Shown here piece by piece: positions 1 through 5,260 of a DNA stretch of 6,541 nt. The DNA is from CAZWVM01 sp964637705. Lineage in GTDB: Bacteria > UBA8481. The notes beneath the pieces were generated by a model. It did no database searches. It was not told the DNA's origin and saw nothing but the letters and a program-made list of their open reading frames with translations. Where the stretch lies: NCBI GenBank assembly GCA_964637705.1, contig CAZWVM010000191.1, positions 1-6,541 of the forward strand. Direction: 5' to 3'. The translations under genes and the position numbers were made by a program. Every line of letters begins with the position of its first letter. Within the stretch, counting starts at the first letter, position 1.

Positions 1-65
1 ACGTGAAGTCGGTGGACCTGGAGAAGGGCGAGATCGTGATGGAGACGGAGGCGGCGGGGCTGTGA
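1..65 (+). CDS. rimM: RimM C-terminus (partial)
   Basis: Only the last 20 residues are in the window, reading VKSVDLEKGEIVMETEAAGL, with a TGA stop at 63-65; the first two bases belong to a split codon. The V-x-x-VDLE-x-G-x-I-V pattern followed by a terminal GL matches the end of RimM, the 16S rRNA processing and 30S head maturation factor that binds S19. The main support is position: rimM normally lies directly upstream of trmD in the rpsP-rimM-trmD-rplS operon, and here the stop overlaps the trmD GTG by 4 bp (GTGA). A 20-residue fragment alone would not settle the identity. Confidence 0.75.
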   Translation, partial: VKSVDLEKGEIVMETEAAGL

Positions 66-811
66 GTCCTCCCCGCGTGCGCTTCGATGTCATCGCAACG
101 ATCCCGGAGCTCTTCGACGGGTTCCGCGGCGCCTCCGTGATCGGCCGCGCCGCGGCCGAGGGCCGAATCGCTCTCGAGGTCCACGACCTGAGGAACTGGA
201 CCGAGGACCGGCACCGCACCATCGACGACCGGCCCTTCGGCGGCGGGGCCGGGATGGTCCTGAAGCCCGAGCCGCTCTTCCGCGCCATCGAGGACCTGAG
301 GAGGCCGGACGCGTCGCGCCTCGTTCTTCTCTCGCCTTCCGGAGAAAGATTCCACCAGGCCCGCGCGTCCGAGATGGCGCGGTGGGGCCGGGACGCGGTC
401 ACGGAGGAGGCGCAGTTCCTCTTCATCTGCGGACGGTACGAGGGCGTCGACGAGCGCGTGGTCGACCACTTCAAGCCGGAACTGATCTCGATCGGCGACT
501 ATGTCATCGCGGGGGGCGAGGTGGCGGCGATGGTCGTCATCGAGGCCGTGGCGCGGCTCCTGCCCGGAGTCCTCGGGAACGAGGAATCGGCCGGGGAGGA
601 GAGCTTCTCGGGGCCGTTCGTGGAGTATCCCCACTTCACGCGCCCGGCCTCGTGGAGGGGATACGACGTCCCGGAGGTCCTGGTTTCCGGGAACCACGAG
701 AGGATCCGGGCGTGGAGAGCCGAGGAGATGGCGAGGCGGACACGGGAGAGGAGGCCGGATTTGGAGATTGAAAACACCCGGCTCTCAAATCCCAATGAAA
801 TCAAGAGATGA
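62..811 (+). CDS. trmD: tRNA (guanine37-N1)-methyltransferase TrmD
   Basis: TrmD transfers a methyl group from S-adenosylmethionine to N1 of G37 in tRNAs with G36-G37, preventing +1 frameshifting; it acts as a cytosolic homodimer with a trefoil-knot SPOUT fold. At 249 aa it has the usual length. Visible motifs are GGGAGMVLKPEPLF (60-73), LLSPSGERF (89-97), ICGRYEGVDERV (122-133, cofactor-binding knot), SIGDYVIAGGE (143-153), ARLLPGVLGN (164-173), EYPHFTRP (188-195) and VSGNHERIRAWR (208-219). R165 aligns with E. coli R154. The residue aligned with the catalytic E. coli D169 is E180, in EESF instead of EDSF. GTG at 62 is preferred because GGAGG at 47-51 sits 10 nt upstream and the start overlaps the rimM stop. 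GTG at 77 would give the family-typical MRFDV N-terminus but has no Shine-Dalgarno at proper spacing. Confidence 0.97.
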   Translation: MSPPRVRFDVIATIPELFDGFRGASVIGRAAAEGRIALEVHDLRNWTEDRHRTIDDRPFGGGAGMVLKPEPLFRAIEDLRRPDASRLVLLSPSGERFHQARASEMARWGRDAVTEEAQFLFICGRYEGVDERVVDHFKPELISIGDYVIAGGEVAAMVVIEAVARLLPGVLGNEESAGEESFSGPFVEYPHFTRPASWRGYDVPEVLVSGNHERIRAWRAEEMARRTRERRPDLEIENTRLSNPNEIKR

Positions 812-816
812 GGCCG

Positions 817-866
817 AAGCCCCAGAAGTGATCGTTTCGCGTTTTCTTGGGCGATCGGGGCTTTTC
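817..866 (+). terminator. Terminator-like stem-loop between trmD and rplS
   Basis: A two-part stem lies just after trmD. AAGCCCC (817-823) pairs perfectly with GGGGCTT (857-863), and GATCG (830-834) pairs with CGATC (852-856). The 3' arms are contiguous; the 5' arm has a 6-nt bulge (824-829), and the loop is 835-851. The 3' end runs into TTTT (862-865) and then C. This looks like a weak or partial intrinsic terminator or attenuator lowering trmD read-through. The short T tract and the bulge argue against full termination. It could instead be a leader or processing structure. Confidence 0.45.
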
Positions 867-870
867 GGGC

Positions 871-899
871 TTGATTCGGAGGGGGAATTCCCCCATAAT
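871..899 (+). promoter_or_regulatory. Candidate sigma70 promoter for rplS
   Basis: TTGATT (871-876, 4/6 to TTGACA) and CATAAT (894-899, 5/6 to TATAAT) are separated by exactly 17 bp, the optimal spacing. Predicted initiation near 905-907 would give a leader of about 26 nt before the rplS ATG at 932. The elements lie in a 120-bp non-coding gap that is clearly more AT-rich than its surroundings, which makes the match more meaningful here. The promoter would let L19 be made at higher levels than RimM and TrmD. Confidence 0.6.
881..894. repeat. 14-bp perfect palindrome in promoter spacer
   Basis: GGGGGAATTCCCCC is a perfect palindrome filling most of the -35/-10 spacer and touching the first base of the -10 hexamer. 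This is a typical place for a dimeric repressor or MerR-type activator site. It has no unpaired loop bases, so DNA recognition is more plausible than an RNA hairpin. No regulator is encoded in the window, so an operator role is inference only. Confidence 0.4.
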
Positions 900-918
900 C
901 AGCGGTCCATAAAGGAAC

Positions 919-924
919 AGGGAG
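919..924 (+). promoter_or_regulatory. Strong rplS ribosome binding site
   Basis: AGGGAG ends 7 nt before the rplS ATG at 932 and is complementary to the 16S rRNA 3' end. A second purine-rich element, AAAGGAA, lies at 911-917. It is the clearest Shine-Dalgarno in the window, as expected for an abundant ribosomal protein, and it fixes the start. Confidence 0.75.
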
Positions 925-931
925 TTTTGAC

Positions 932-1330
932 ATGGCCAAGAGATTGTCGGTAGCGTCCGTCGAGAAGGACCTGATGAAGAAGAAGGTCCCGGATTTCCGC
1001 GCCGGGGACACGGTTCGCGTGCACACGAAGGTGCGCGAGGGCAGCCGCGAGCGCATCCAGATCTTCGACGGCGTCGTGATCCAGCGCAAGAACGCGGGCT
1101 TGAAGGAGAACTTCACGGTCCGCAAGGTCTCCTTCGGCATCGGCGTCGAGCGCATCTTTCCCCTGCACTCGCCGCTCGTGGAGAAGGTCGAAGTGATCCG
1201 CAAGGGCAAGGTGCGTCGCTCGAGGATCTTCTACATGCGTGAGCGCAGCGGCAAGCAGTCCCGCCTGAAGGAGCGCGATCGTTTCAAGGGCGCCGAGGCG
1301 GCGGCCGATACGCAGGCTCCCGAGGCCTGA
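932..1330 (+). CDS. rplS: 50S ribosomal protein L19
   Basis: L19 (bL19) is a large-subunit protein at the 30S/50S interface that helps form intersubunit bridges. The 132-aa product has the family core throughout: FRAGDTVRVHTKVREGSRER near residues 23-42, QIFDGVVIQRKN, then FTVRKVSFGIGVERIFPLHS, VEKVEVIRKGKVRRSRIFYM and RERSGK. Usual length is about 115-120 aa; the excess is an acidic, alanine-rich tail ending in AADTQAPEA, a common type of non-conserved extension. The ATG has a strong ribosome binding site and a candidate promoter of its own. It is normally the last gene of the rpsP-rimM-trmD-rplS operon, and the strong stem-loop at 1398-1436 may mark the operon end here too. Confidence 0.98.
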   Translation: MAKRLSVASVEKDLMKKKVPDFRAGDTVRVHTKVREGSRERIQIFDGVVIQRKNAGLKENFTVRKVSFGIGVERIFPLHSPLVEKVEVIRKGKVRRSRIFYMRERSGKQSRLKERDRFKGAEAAADTQAPEA

Positions 1331-1340
1331 GCCGGCCGGT

Positions 1341-1368
1341 CGGACCGGGACGGGAACGGACCGGGACG
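1341..1368. repeat. Short direct repeat after rplS
   Basis: CGGACCGGGACG occurs at 1341-1352 and again at 1357-1368, a 12-bp direct repeat with a 16-bp period. CCGGTC at 1336-1341 can pair with GACCGG in either copy (1343-1348 or 1359-1364), giving two alternative weak stems. The region is short and GC-rich, so chance is a reasonable explanation; no function is claimed. Confidence 0.5.
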
Positions 1369-1397
1369 CGCGGAACGGAAATCGATTGTGAACCGCC

Positions 1398-1436
1398 CGA
1401 GGGGCCGGTGACGTCGTGAAGACGGCCGGCCCCTCG
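1398..1436 (+). promoter_or_regulatory. Strong hairpin enclosing the next gene's start codon
   Basis: CGAGGGGCCGG (1398-1408) and CCGGCCCCTCG (1426-1436) form a perfect 11-bp, GC-rich inverted repeat. Inside it, CGTC (1412-1415) pairs with GACG (1421-1424), leaving loop GTGAA (1416-1420), whose first three bases are the GTG start of the FliK-like gene. The Shine-Dalgarno-like GAGGGG (1399-1404) is buried in the 5' arm. The hairpin could end transcription from rplS, gate translation of the downstream gene, or both. No T tract follows directly (next bases TCGCGTACG), which weakens a simple intrinsic terminator reading. Confidence 0.6.
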
Positions 1437-2609
1437 TCGCGTACGCCCCTTTCCTCTCTTGCCCGCACCTCCGCGACCGATGGGCTCAGGATCTCCGTCG
1501 AGGAGATCCCGCGCGAAACGATCCAGAAACGCTTCCCGGTCGGCTCGACCCTGGGCGCCCGCATCCTCGAGACCCTGGGCGAAAACCGCTATCTCGTCGG
1601 GTTCGGCGGCATGAAGTTCGTCGCCGAGTCGAACCTCGAACTGCCCGCGGGAGCGCGGCTCGGCCTGCAGGTCGCGGCGCACGAGCCGAAGCTTCACTTG
1701 AAGATCCTCAGGAACGACGCCCAGGCCCTCGACGAGGCCTTGAAGAGGCTGGGCTTCGAGAAGCCCACGGAGGAGGGGCGCGAGATCCTCTCGCGGCTCT
1801 TCGAGAAGGAACTGCCGGTCGACCGCGAGACGGTGCGCAAGGCGCAGGATCTCATGCGGAAGGGGTTCTCGGCGCGCGAGGCGGTGAGGCTTCTCGCCAA
1901 CAACCTGCCCTCGGGCGAATCGTTCGCGCGCCGCGCGCATCTCGCCGAGGGGTCGGTGGCGGAGGCCCTGAAGCGGCTGGAGACGGCGCTCGAGTCGGCG
2001 GGCCGCAAGGGCGAGGCGGCCTCGCTCAGGGCCTCTCTCGAGTTCCGGGGATCGCTGGCCGAACTGGTCGAGACCCATCCGCTGGGGCACGAGCGCAGGA
2101 TTCTCGGGGAGAAGGCGGCCGAGGCTCTTCGTGACGGGAAGACGCTCCTCCTTGAGCTGGCGAAAAGCGCCCTGGACCCGAGGGCGGGGGAGGCCGAACG
2201 GGAGGCCGGGCGCGCGGCGCAGGAACTGCTCGAGACTCTCGAGGGGCGGTTTCTCTGCGGCGAGCCGGAGCCGCAGATTCCGTTCGTCGTCGAGGACGGC
2301 GGCGACCGCGACGGGTGGCTTGCCGCGCGGAGAGCGCCCGAGAGGACGAACCTGCGTTTCCGGCTCGAGACCTCGGCGCTGGGCGAAGTCGTGGGCGTCG
2401 TCGACTTCACGAAGAGGCAGGTGGGGATCGCCCTGGGGGTGGGAACGCCGGAGGCGCGGAAAGCGCTGGCCGGCGCGCGACCCGAGCTTCACCGCGCCCT
2501 CGAGGAACTCGGCTTCAACCTCGAATCGGCGACGGTCGACGTCCTGGCGCCGCGCGGGGAGAGCGAGGCTACGGCGCGGCCGGTCGTCGGGTTGGACCTG
2601 AAGATATGA
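1416..2609 (+). CDS. FliK C-domain-like (YlqG-type) protein
   Basis: The 397-aa product looks like an orphan relative of flagellar hook-length control protein FliK. Residues about 313-378 match the pattern of the FliK C-terminal (Flg_hook) domain: LRFRLETSALGEVVGVVDF, then GTPEARKALAGARPELHRAL and EELGFNLESATVDV. In FliK this domain contacts FlhB to switch export specificity. Residues about 42-98 form a small beta-rich module (VGSTLGARILE, VGFGGMKFVAES, AGARLGLQV) also seen in such proteins. Residues about 100-280 are charged and predicted helical. There is no signal peptide or membrane segment, so it is probably cytosolic. GTG at 1416 is the only conventional start: an in-frame stop lies at 1389-1391 and the next in-frame ATG is at 1611, inside the N-terminal module. 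The stop overlaps the FlhB-like ATG. Family-level call is fairly good; cellular function unknown. Confidence 0.75.
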   Translation: MKTAGPSSRTPLSSLARTSATDGLRISVEEIPRETIQKRFPVGSTLGARILETLGENRYLVGFGGMKFVAESNLELPAGARLGLQVAAHEPKLHLKILRNDAQALDEALKRLGFEKPTEEGREILSRLFEKELPVDRETVRKAQDLMRKGFSAREAVRLLANNLPSGESFARRAHLAEGSVAEALKRLETALESAGRKGEAASLRASLEFRGSLAELVETHPLGHERRILGEKAAEALRDGKTLLLELAKSALDPRAGEAEREAGRAAQELLETLEGRFLCGEPEPQIPFVVEDGGDRDGWLAARRAPERTNLRFRLETSALGEVVGVVDFTKRQVGIALGVGTPEARKALAGARPELHRALEELGFNLESATVDVLAPRGESEATARPVVGLDLKI

Positions 2610-2899
2610 CGCGGGACCGGAAGCAGGCCGTCGCGGTCCGATACGACCCGGAGAAGGAATCCTCGCCGCGGGTCGTCGCGAAGGGCCGAGGCCTCGTGGC
2701 CGAGAAGATTCTCGAGATCGCGGCCGCGAACGGGGTTCCGGTGCACGAGGACCGGGATCTCGTCGAGATGCTCGCGGTAGTGGAGCTTTTCGACGAGATT
2801 CCGGCCGAGCTGTATGCGGCCGTGGCGGAGGTCCTGGTCTGGGTCTACCGGACGAACGACCGTTTCAAACAGCTTGAGAGGGTCGGGGCCGCGCCGTAA
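2606..2899 (+). CDS. Stand-alone FlhB/YscU C-terminal domain protein (YlqH-type)
   Basis: This 97-aa protein corresponds to the cytoplasmic C-terminal part of FlhB/YscU/EscU, the export-apparatus switch protein of flagellar and type III secretion systems, without the N-terminal membrane domain. Matching segments are QAVAVRYDPEKESSPRVVAK (7-26), GRGLVAEKILEIAAANGVPV (27-46), HEDRDLVEMLA (47-57) and DEIPAELYAAVAEVLVWVYR (63-82). The NPTH autocleavage motif that should precede AVAVRYD is absent; RDRK occupies residues 3-6, so the protein resembles the already cleaved fragment. ATG 2606 overlaps the upstream stop (ATGA). The frame stays open upstream, but that part only shadows the FliK-like gene and homology starts near residue 7. 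Comparable free domains are B. subtilis YlqH and H. pylori HP1575, the latter reported able to stand in for the FlhB C-terminal domain. Confidence 0.88.
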   Translation: MTRDRKQAVAVRYDPEKESSPRVVAKGRGLVAEKILEIAAANGVPVHEDRDLVEMLAVVELFDEIPAELYAAVAEVLVWVYRTNDRFKQLERVGAAP

Positions 2900-2900
2900 G

Positions 2901-4439
2901 ATGACGGCGATGCCAGGGCATTTCCAGAAGACCCGCCTCGTGCCCGCCGTTTTCGCTTTCATCGCGGCGGTCGCGGTCCTGACCGCGGTTCCGTCCGCCG
3001 CCGCCTCCGGCCCGCCTCGTTCCGCCGCCTTCGACCGGATCGTCCGCGAGGAGCGTCTGCTGGGCGACGTGATGGCGGCCACGCTCTTCGCGCGTCTCGC
3101 CCCCGGCCCGCCGTCGCTTCCGCCCGCCCTGCAGGGCCCCGTGAAGCCGGCATACGCCGAATACGCGACGCGGTACGAAAGCTACCGCGCGCGCCTGAAG
3201 CAGGCCCTGGAGCGGCGCGACTACCCGGCCTCGGAGCAGTGGCGAGTGGATCGAACCGAGGCGGACCTCCATCTCGTCGCCTACGAGATGAGCCGGCCCG
3301 AGCCGATCCGGGCGTCCGTCATCCAGAAATACCTCTCCGATGCGCGCTGGGCGCTGGACCACACGATCTCTCCGGTCGGGGCGGAGCGGACGAAGCCGCC
3401 GCTGGCCCGCATCGCGGTCGATCCGTCGATCATCCAGGCCGGCGACGAGGCGGTTCTCACCTGGAGCGTGGAGGGAGCGGACCGGGTGACGATCGACGGC
3501 GAGGAGGTGCCCTCGAGCGGCGCGCGCCGCGTGACGCCGGGGTCCGCCTCGGAATACCGTCTCGAGGCGGTCGGACCCGGCGGGCGAACGGAGGACGAGG
3601 CGATCGTGGACGTTCTGCCGTATCCGGCGCCGGTGGTGGAGATCCGGGCGGACCCGCCGATGGTGCAACCGGGCCGCCCCTCGCTGATCCGGTGGCGCGC
3701 GGTGAACGCGACGGAGGCGGTGATCAACGGCGAGGCGGCGCCCCTGGAGGGGGAGAGGACGATCTCGCCCTTCGAACCGGTCACGTTCGTCTTCGCCGCG
3801 CGGGGGCCGGGCGGGCGCGCCGCGGCCCGCGCGACGGTCGATGTCGTCTCGGCCTCGCCTCTCGTGCGCGTCGAGGTCGTGCCGGAGCACGTCGCGGCCG
3901 GCGAGTGCGCGCAGGTGGTCTGGCGCGCGATCCGCGCCTCGATGCTCTCGATGAACGGCGTGGTCGTCCCCCTGTCGGGCACGCGCCGCGTCTGCCCGGC
4001 GTCCTCGACGACCTATGACTTCGAGGCCACGGGACCGGGCGGCACGACGCGCGCCTCGGCCGCGGTCGTCGTCACGGGCGCCGGCGTTCCGCCTCCCGCG
4101 CGCATCCATTTCGATTTCGGCAGGGCGGCCGTGCGGGAGGACGCTCTCGACACCCTCGCCGCGGTCGCGGCGCGGCTCGCTTCGAACCCGGAGGAACTCC
4201 TCACGATCACCGGCTACTGCGACGCGGTCGGCTCCGAGCCCTTCAACTCCGGCCTCTCCCTGCGCCGCGCCCGCGCCGTGCGCGATCACCTGGCGCGGAG
4301 CTTCGGGATCGATCCCGCGCGGTGCCGTCTTGCGGCGCGCGGCGAGGATAACCCGATCGCTCCGAACGAGTCGGAGGGAACGGACAATCCGGCGGGCCGC
4401 GAGCTGAACCGGCGCGTGGAGCTGGTCATCGGCCGGTGA
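2901..4439 (+). CDS. Secreted Ig-repeat/OmpA-domain envelope protein
   Basis: The 512-aa product is predicted periplasmic or outer-membrane associated and should bind peptidoglycan through its C-terminus. It starts with a signal peptide: basic QKTR at 9-12, a hydrophobic core about 13-30, and a likely signal peptidase I site after SAAA near 35. Residues about 40-165 are helical and charged. Three Ig-like repeats follow (168-238, 243-315, 320-391), each with a W-x-V/A core and a GPGG turn near its end. The OmpA domain runs from about 402 (IHFDFGRAAV) through GYCDAVGS and LSLRRARAV to NRRVELVI. D441 and R456 match the diaminopimelate-binding Asp/Arg pair of E. coli OmpA (D271/R286). Cysteine pairs C336/C365 and C440/C475 could form disulfides. 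No beta-barrel is evident. ATG 2901 is one base after the previous stop; ATG 2910 is an equally possible start. Partner and exact role are unknown. Confidence 0.9.
   Translation: MTAMPGHFQKTRLVPAVFAFIAAVAVLTAVPSAAASGPPRSAAFDRIVREERLLGDVMAATLFARLAPGPPSLPPALQGPVKPAYAEYATRYESYRARLKQALERRDYPASEQWRVDRTEADLHLVAYEMSRPEPIRASVIQKYLSDARWALDHTISPVGAERTKPPLARIAVDPSIIQAGDEAVLTWSVEGADRVTIDGEEVPSSGARRVTPGSASEYRLEAVGPGGRTEDEAIVDVLPYPAPVVEIRADPPMVQPGRPSLIRWRAVNATEAVINGEAAPLEGERTISPFEPVTFVFAARGPGGRAAARATVDVVSASPLVRVEVVPEHVAAGECAQVVWRAIRASMLSMNGVVVPLSGTRRVCPASSTTYDFEATGPGGTTRASAAVVVTGAGVPPPARIHFDFGRAAVREDALDTLAAVAARLASNPEELLTITGYCDAVGSEPFNSGLSLRRARAVRDHLARSFGIDPARCRLAARGEDNPIAPNESEGTDNPAGRELNRRVELVIGR
3402..4073 (+). 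other. Three tandem Ig-like repeats in the OmpA-family protein
   Basis: Three successive units of about 70 codons share one pattern: a V-x-P opening strand, a G about 6 residues on, L/I/V-x-W, an A-x-x-V/L-x-I/M-[ND]G segment, then R-x-[VI]-[ST/C]-P and a GPGG-x-[TA] turn before a closing V-D-V-type strand. The W motifs read LTWSVEGA, IRWRAVNA and VVWRAIRA; the turns read VGPGGRT, RGPGGRA and TGPGGTT. Such GPGG-ended Ig-like modules are common spacers in OmpA-type envelope proteins. Only the third copy contains cysteines. Confidence 0.75.
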
Positions 4440-5233
4440 ACGGGGGGGCGGAGCGCGTGCCGGGCGACGTGGCGCCGCCCCGCGTCCTTCTCTTCTCCGA
4501 GGGCCTGGCCTACGGCGTGGTCGCGCTCACGCTGGCCGCTTACCTCTCCCCGGGCGCCGGACTGGGCGCCTTCTCGGTCGCGCTCTCGTCGTTGGGCATC
4601 TACACGCGGGCGCTGCAGTTCTTCGCCCGCCACCGCGACCGGTGCTGGGCGCCCGGCGGAGACCCGTTCTTCGCCTCGCTCGACCTCGTCTTCGACCTGG
4701 CCGCGATCTTCACGGGAATCTTCTTCGCCAACGCGATCTTCGCCGCGGCGCAGAACCCGGGCGACCTCGACCGCCTCTTCTCCTTCCAGTTCCGCAGCGC
4801 CTTTGCCTACGAGATGGTTCCGCCCCAGTCGTCCCTGGGCGTCCAGTTCCTTCTCGCCGCGGCTTCGGGCCTCGTCATGATCCTCGTCTCGATGCTCCTC
4901 ACCGCCATCTTCAAGGAGGGCGGCGTGGCGCTCGTCGTCGCCTGGCTCGGTTCGCTCTGGGGCGCGGGCTCGATCGCGCTCGGCCGCGCGCCCGCGCTGG
5001 GCTTCGACGCGGGCGACATGGTCGTCGTCATCGGGGCCTTCTTCTTCGGCTCGGTCGGGATCCTGACCTCCAGCATCACGGGGCTCTTCCTCTCACGCGG
5101 CGCGGAGAAGTACACGATCACGACGCCGGCCTACCGCGGCATCCTGCGCACGTCCGTTTCGCTGATCGTCGTCTCGGTCGCGCTCGTCTTCCTCACCGCG
5201 CTCATCGCGGCCGGGCTGGGCGCGCGGCGGTAG
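4436..5233 (+). CDS. Polytopic membrane protein of unknown function
   Basis: I do not recognise this 265-aa protein. It has about six or seven predicted membrane segments: roughly residues 17-37, 41-63, 82-105, 135-159, 162-182, 193-219 and 236-260. A positively charged segment RHRDRC (65-70) lies between the second and third. The last part (GDMVVVIGAFFFGSVGI, a short polar link with EKYTITTPAYRG, then a final hydrophobic helix) loosely recalls the C-terminal half of SpoIIM/DUF95-type membrane proteins, but I see no diagnostic motif. GTG 4436 overlaps the OmpA-gene stop by 4 bp, implying translational coupling. An in-frame GTG at 4457 is an alternative, but its GGAG (4450-4453) is only 3 nt away. 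A G7 tract lies at 4442-4448. Co-transcription suggests a role with the OmpA-family protein in the envelope; this is inference. Confidence 0.85.
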   Translation: MNGGAERVPGDVAPPRVLLFSEGLAYGVVALTLAAYLSPGAGLGAFSVALSSLGIYTRALQFFARHRDRCWAPGGDPFFASLDLVFDLAAIFTGIFFANAIFAAAQNPGDLDRLFSFQFRSAFAYEMVPPQSSLGVQFLLAAASGLVMILVSMLLTAIFKEGGVALVVAWLGSLWGAGSIALGRAPALGFDAGDMVVVIGAFFFGSVGILTSSITGLFLSRGAEKYTITTPAYRGILRTSVSLIVVSVALVFLTALIAAGLGARR

Positions 5234-5240
5234 GACGCGA

Positions 5241-5260
5241 GCCGCCGGACGGTCAGCGGC
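5241..5260. terminator. Weak stem-loop in the convergent gap
   Basis: The membrane-protein gene and the minus-strand gene converge with only 19 bp between their stop codons (5234-5252). GCCGC (5241-5245) can pair with GCGGC (5256-5260) around a 10-nt loop, extending slightly into the minus-strand coding end. Five pairs and no T tract on either strand make this a poor intrinsic terminator; it is the only candidate structure in the gap. Confidence 0.2.

Noticed and set aside
812..931. A tRNA or a canonical L19 leader RNA in the trmD-rplS gap
   Set aside because: No cloverleaf can be drawn, and if the promoter at 871-899 is used the stem-loop at 817-863 lies upstream of the transcript. Resemblance to the known Bacilli L19 leader cannot be shown by eye.
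1331..1415. A separate promoter for the FliK-like gene
   Set aside because: No -35/-10 pair with suitable spacing is visible in this GC-rich gap; TTGTGA at 1387-1392 has no acceptable -10 about 17 bp downstream.
1284..2492. Long open frame of about 400 codons antisense to the FliK-like gene
   Set aside because: Arg/Pro/Leu-rich with no recognisable motif; a typical shadow frame opposite a GC-rich gene whose plus-strand product has clear family motifs.
2315..2605. Possible N-terminal extension of the FlhB-like protein
   Set aside because: The frame is open upstream but overlaps the FliK-like C-domain and is Arg/Gly-rich. Homology begins only after ATG 2606, which overlaps the preceding stop.
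2814..2900. Possible N-terminal extension of the OmpA-family protein
   Set aside because: It would put 29 Arg-rich residues before a clear signal peptide and overlap the FlhB-like coding region. ATG 2901 or 2910 fits secretion far better.
2865..4289. Open frame of about 474 codons antisense to the OmpA-family gene
   Set aside because: Very Arg-rich and low in complexity, with no domain pattern. The opposite strand encodes a signal peptide, Ig repeats and an OmpA domain.
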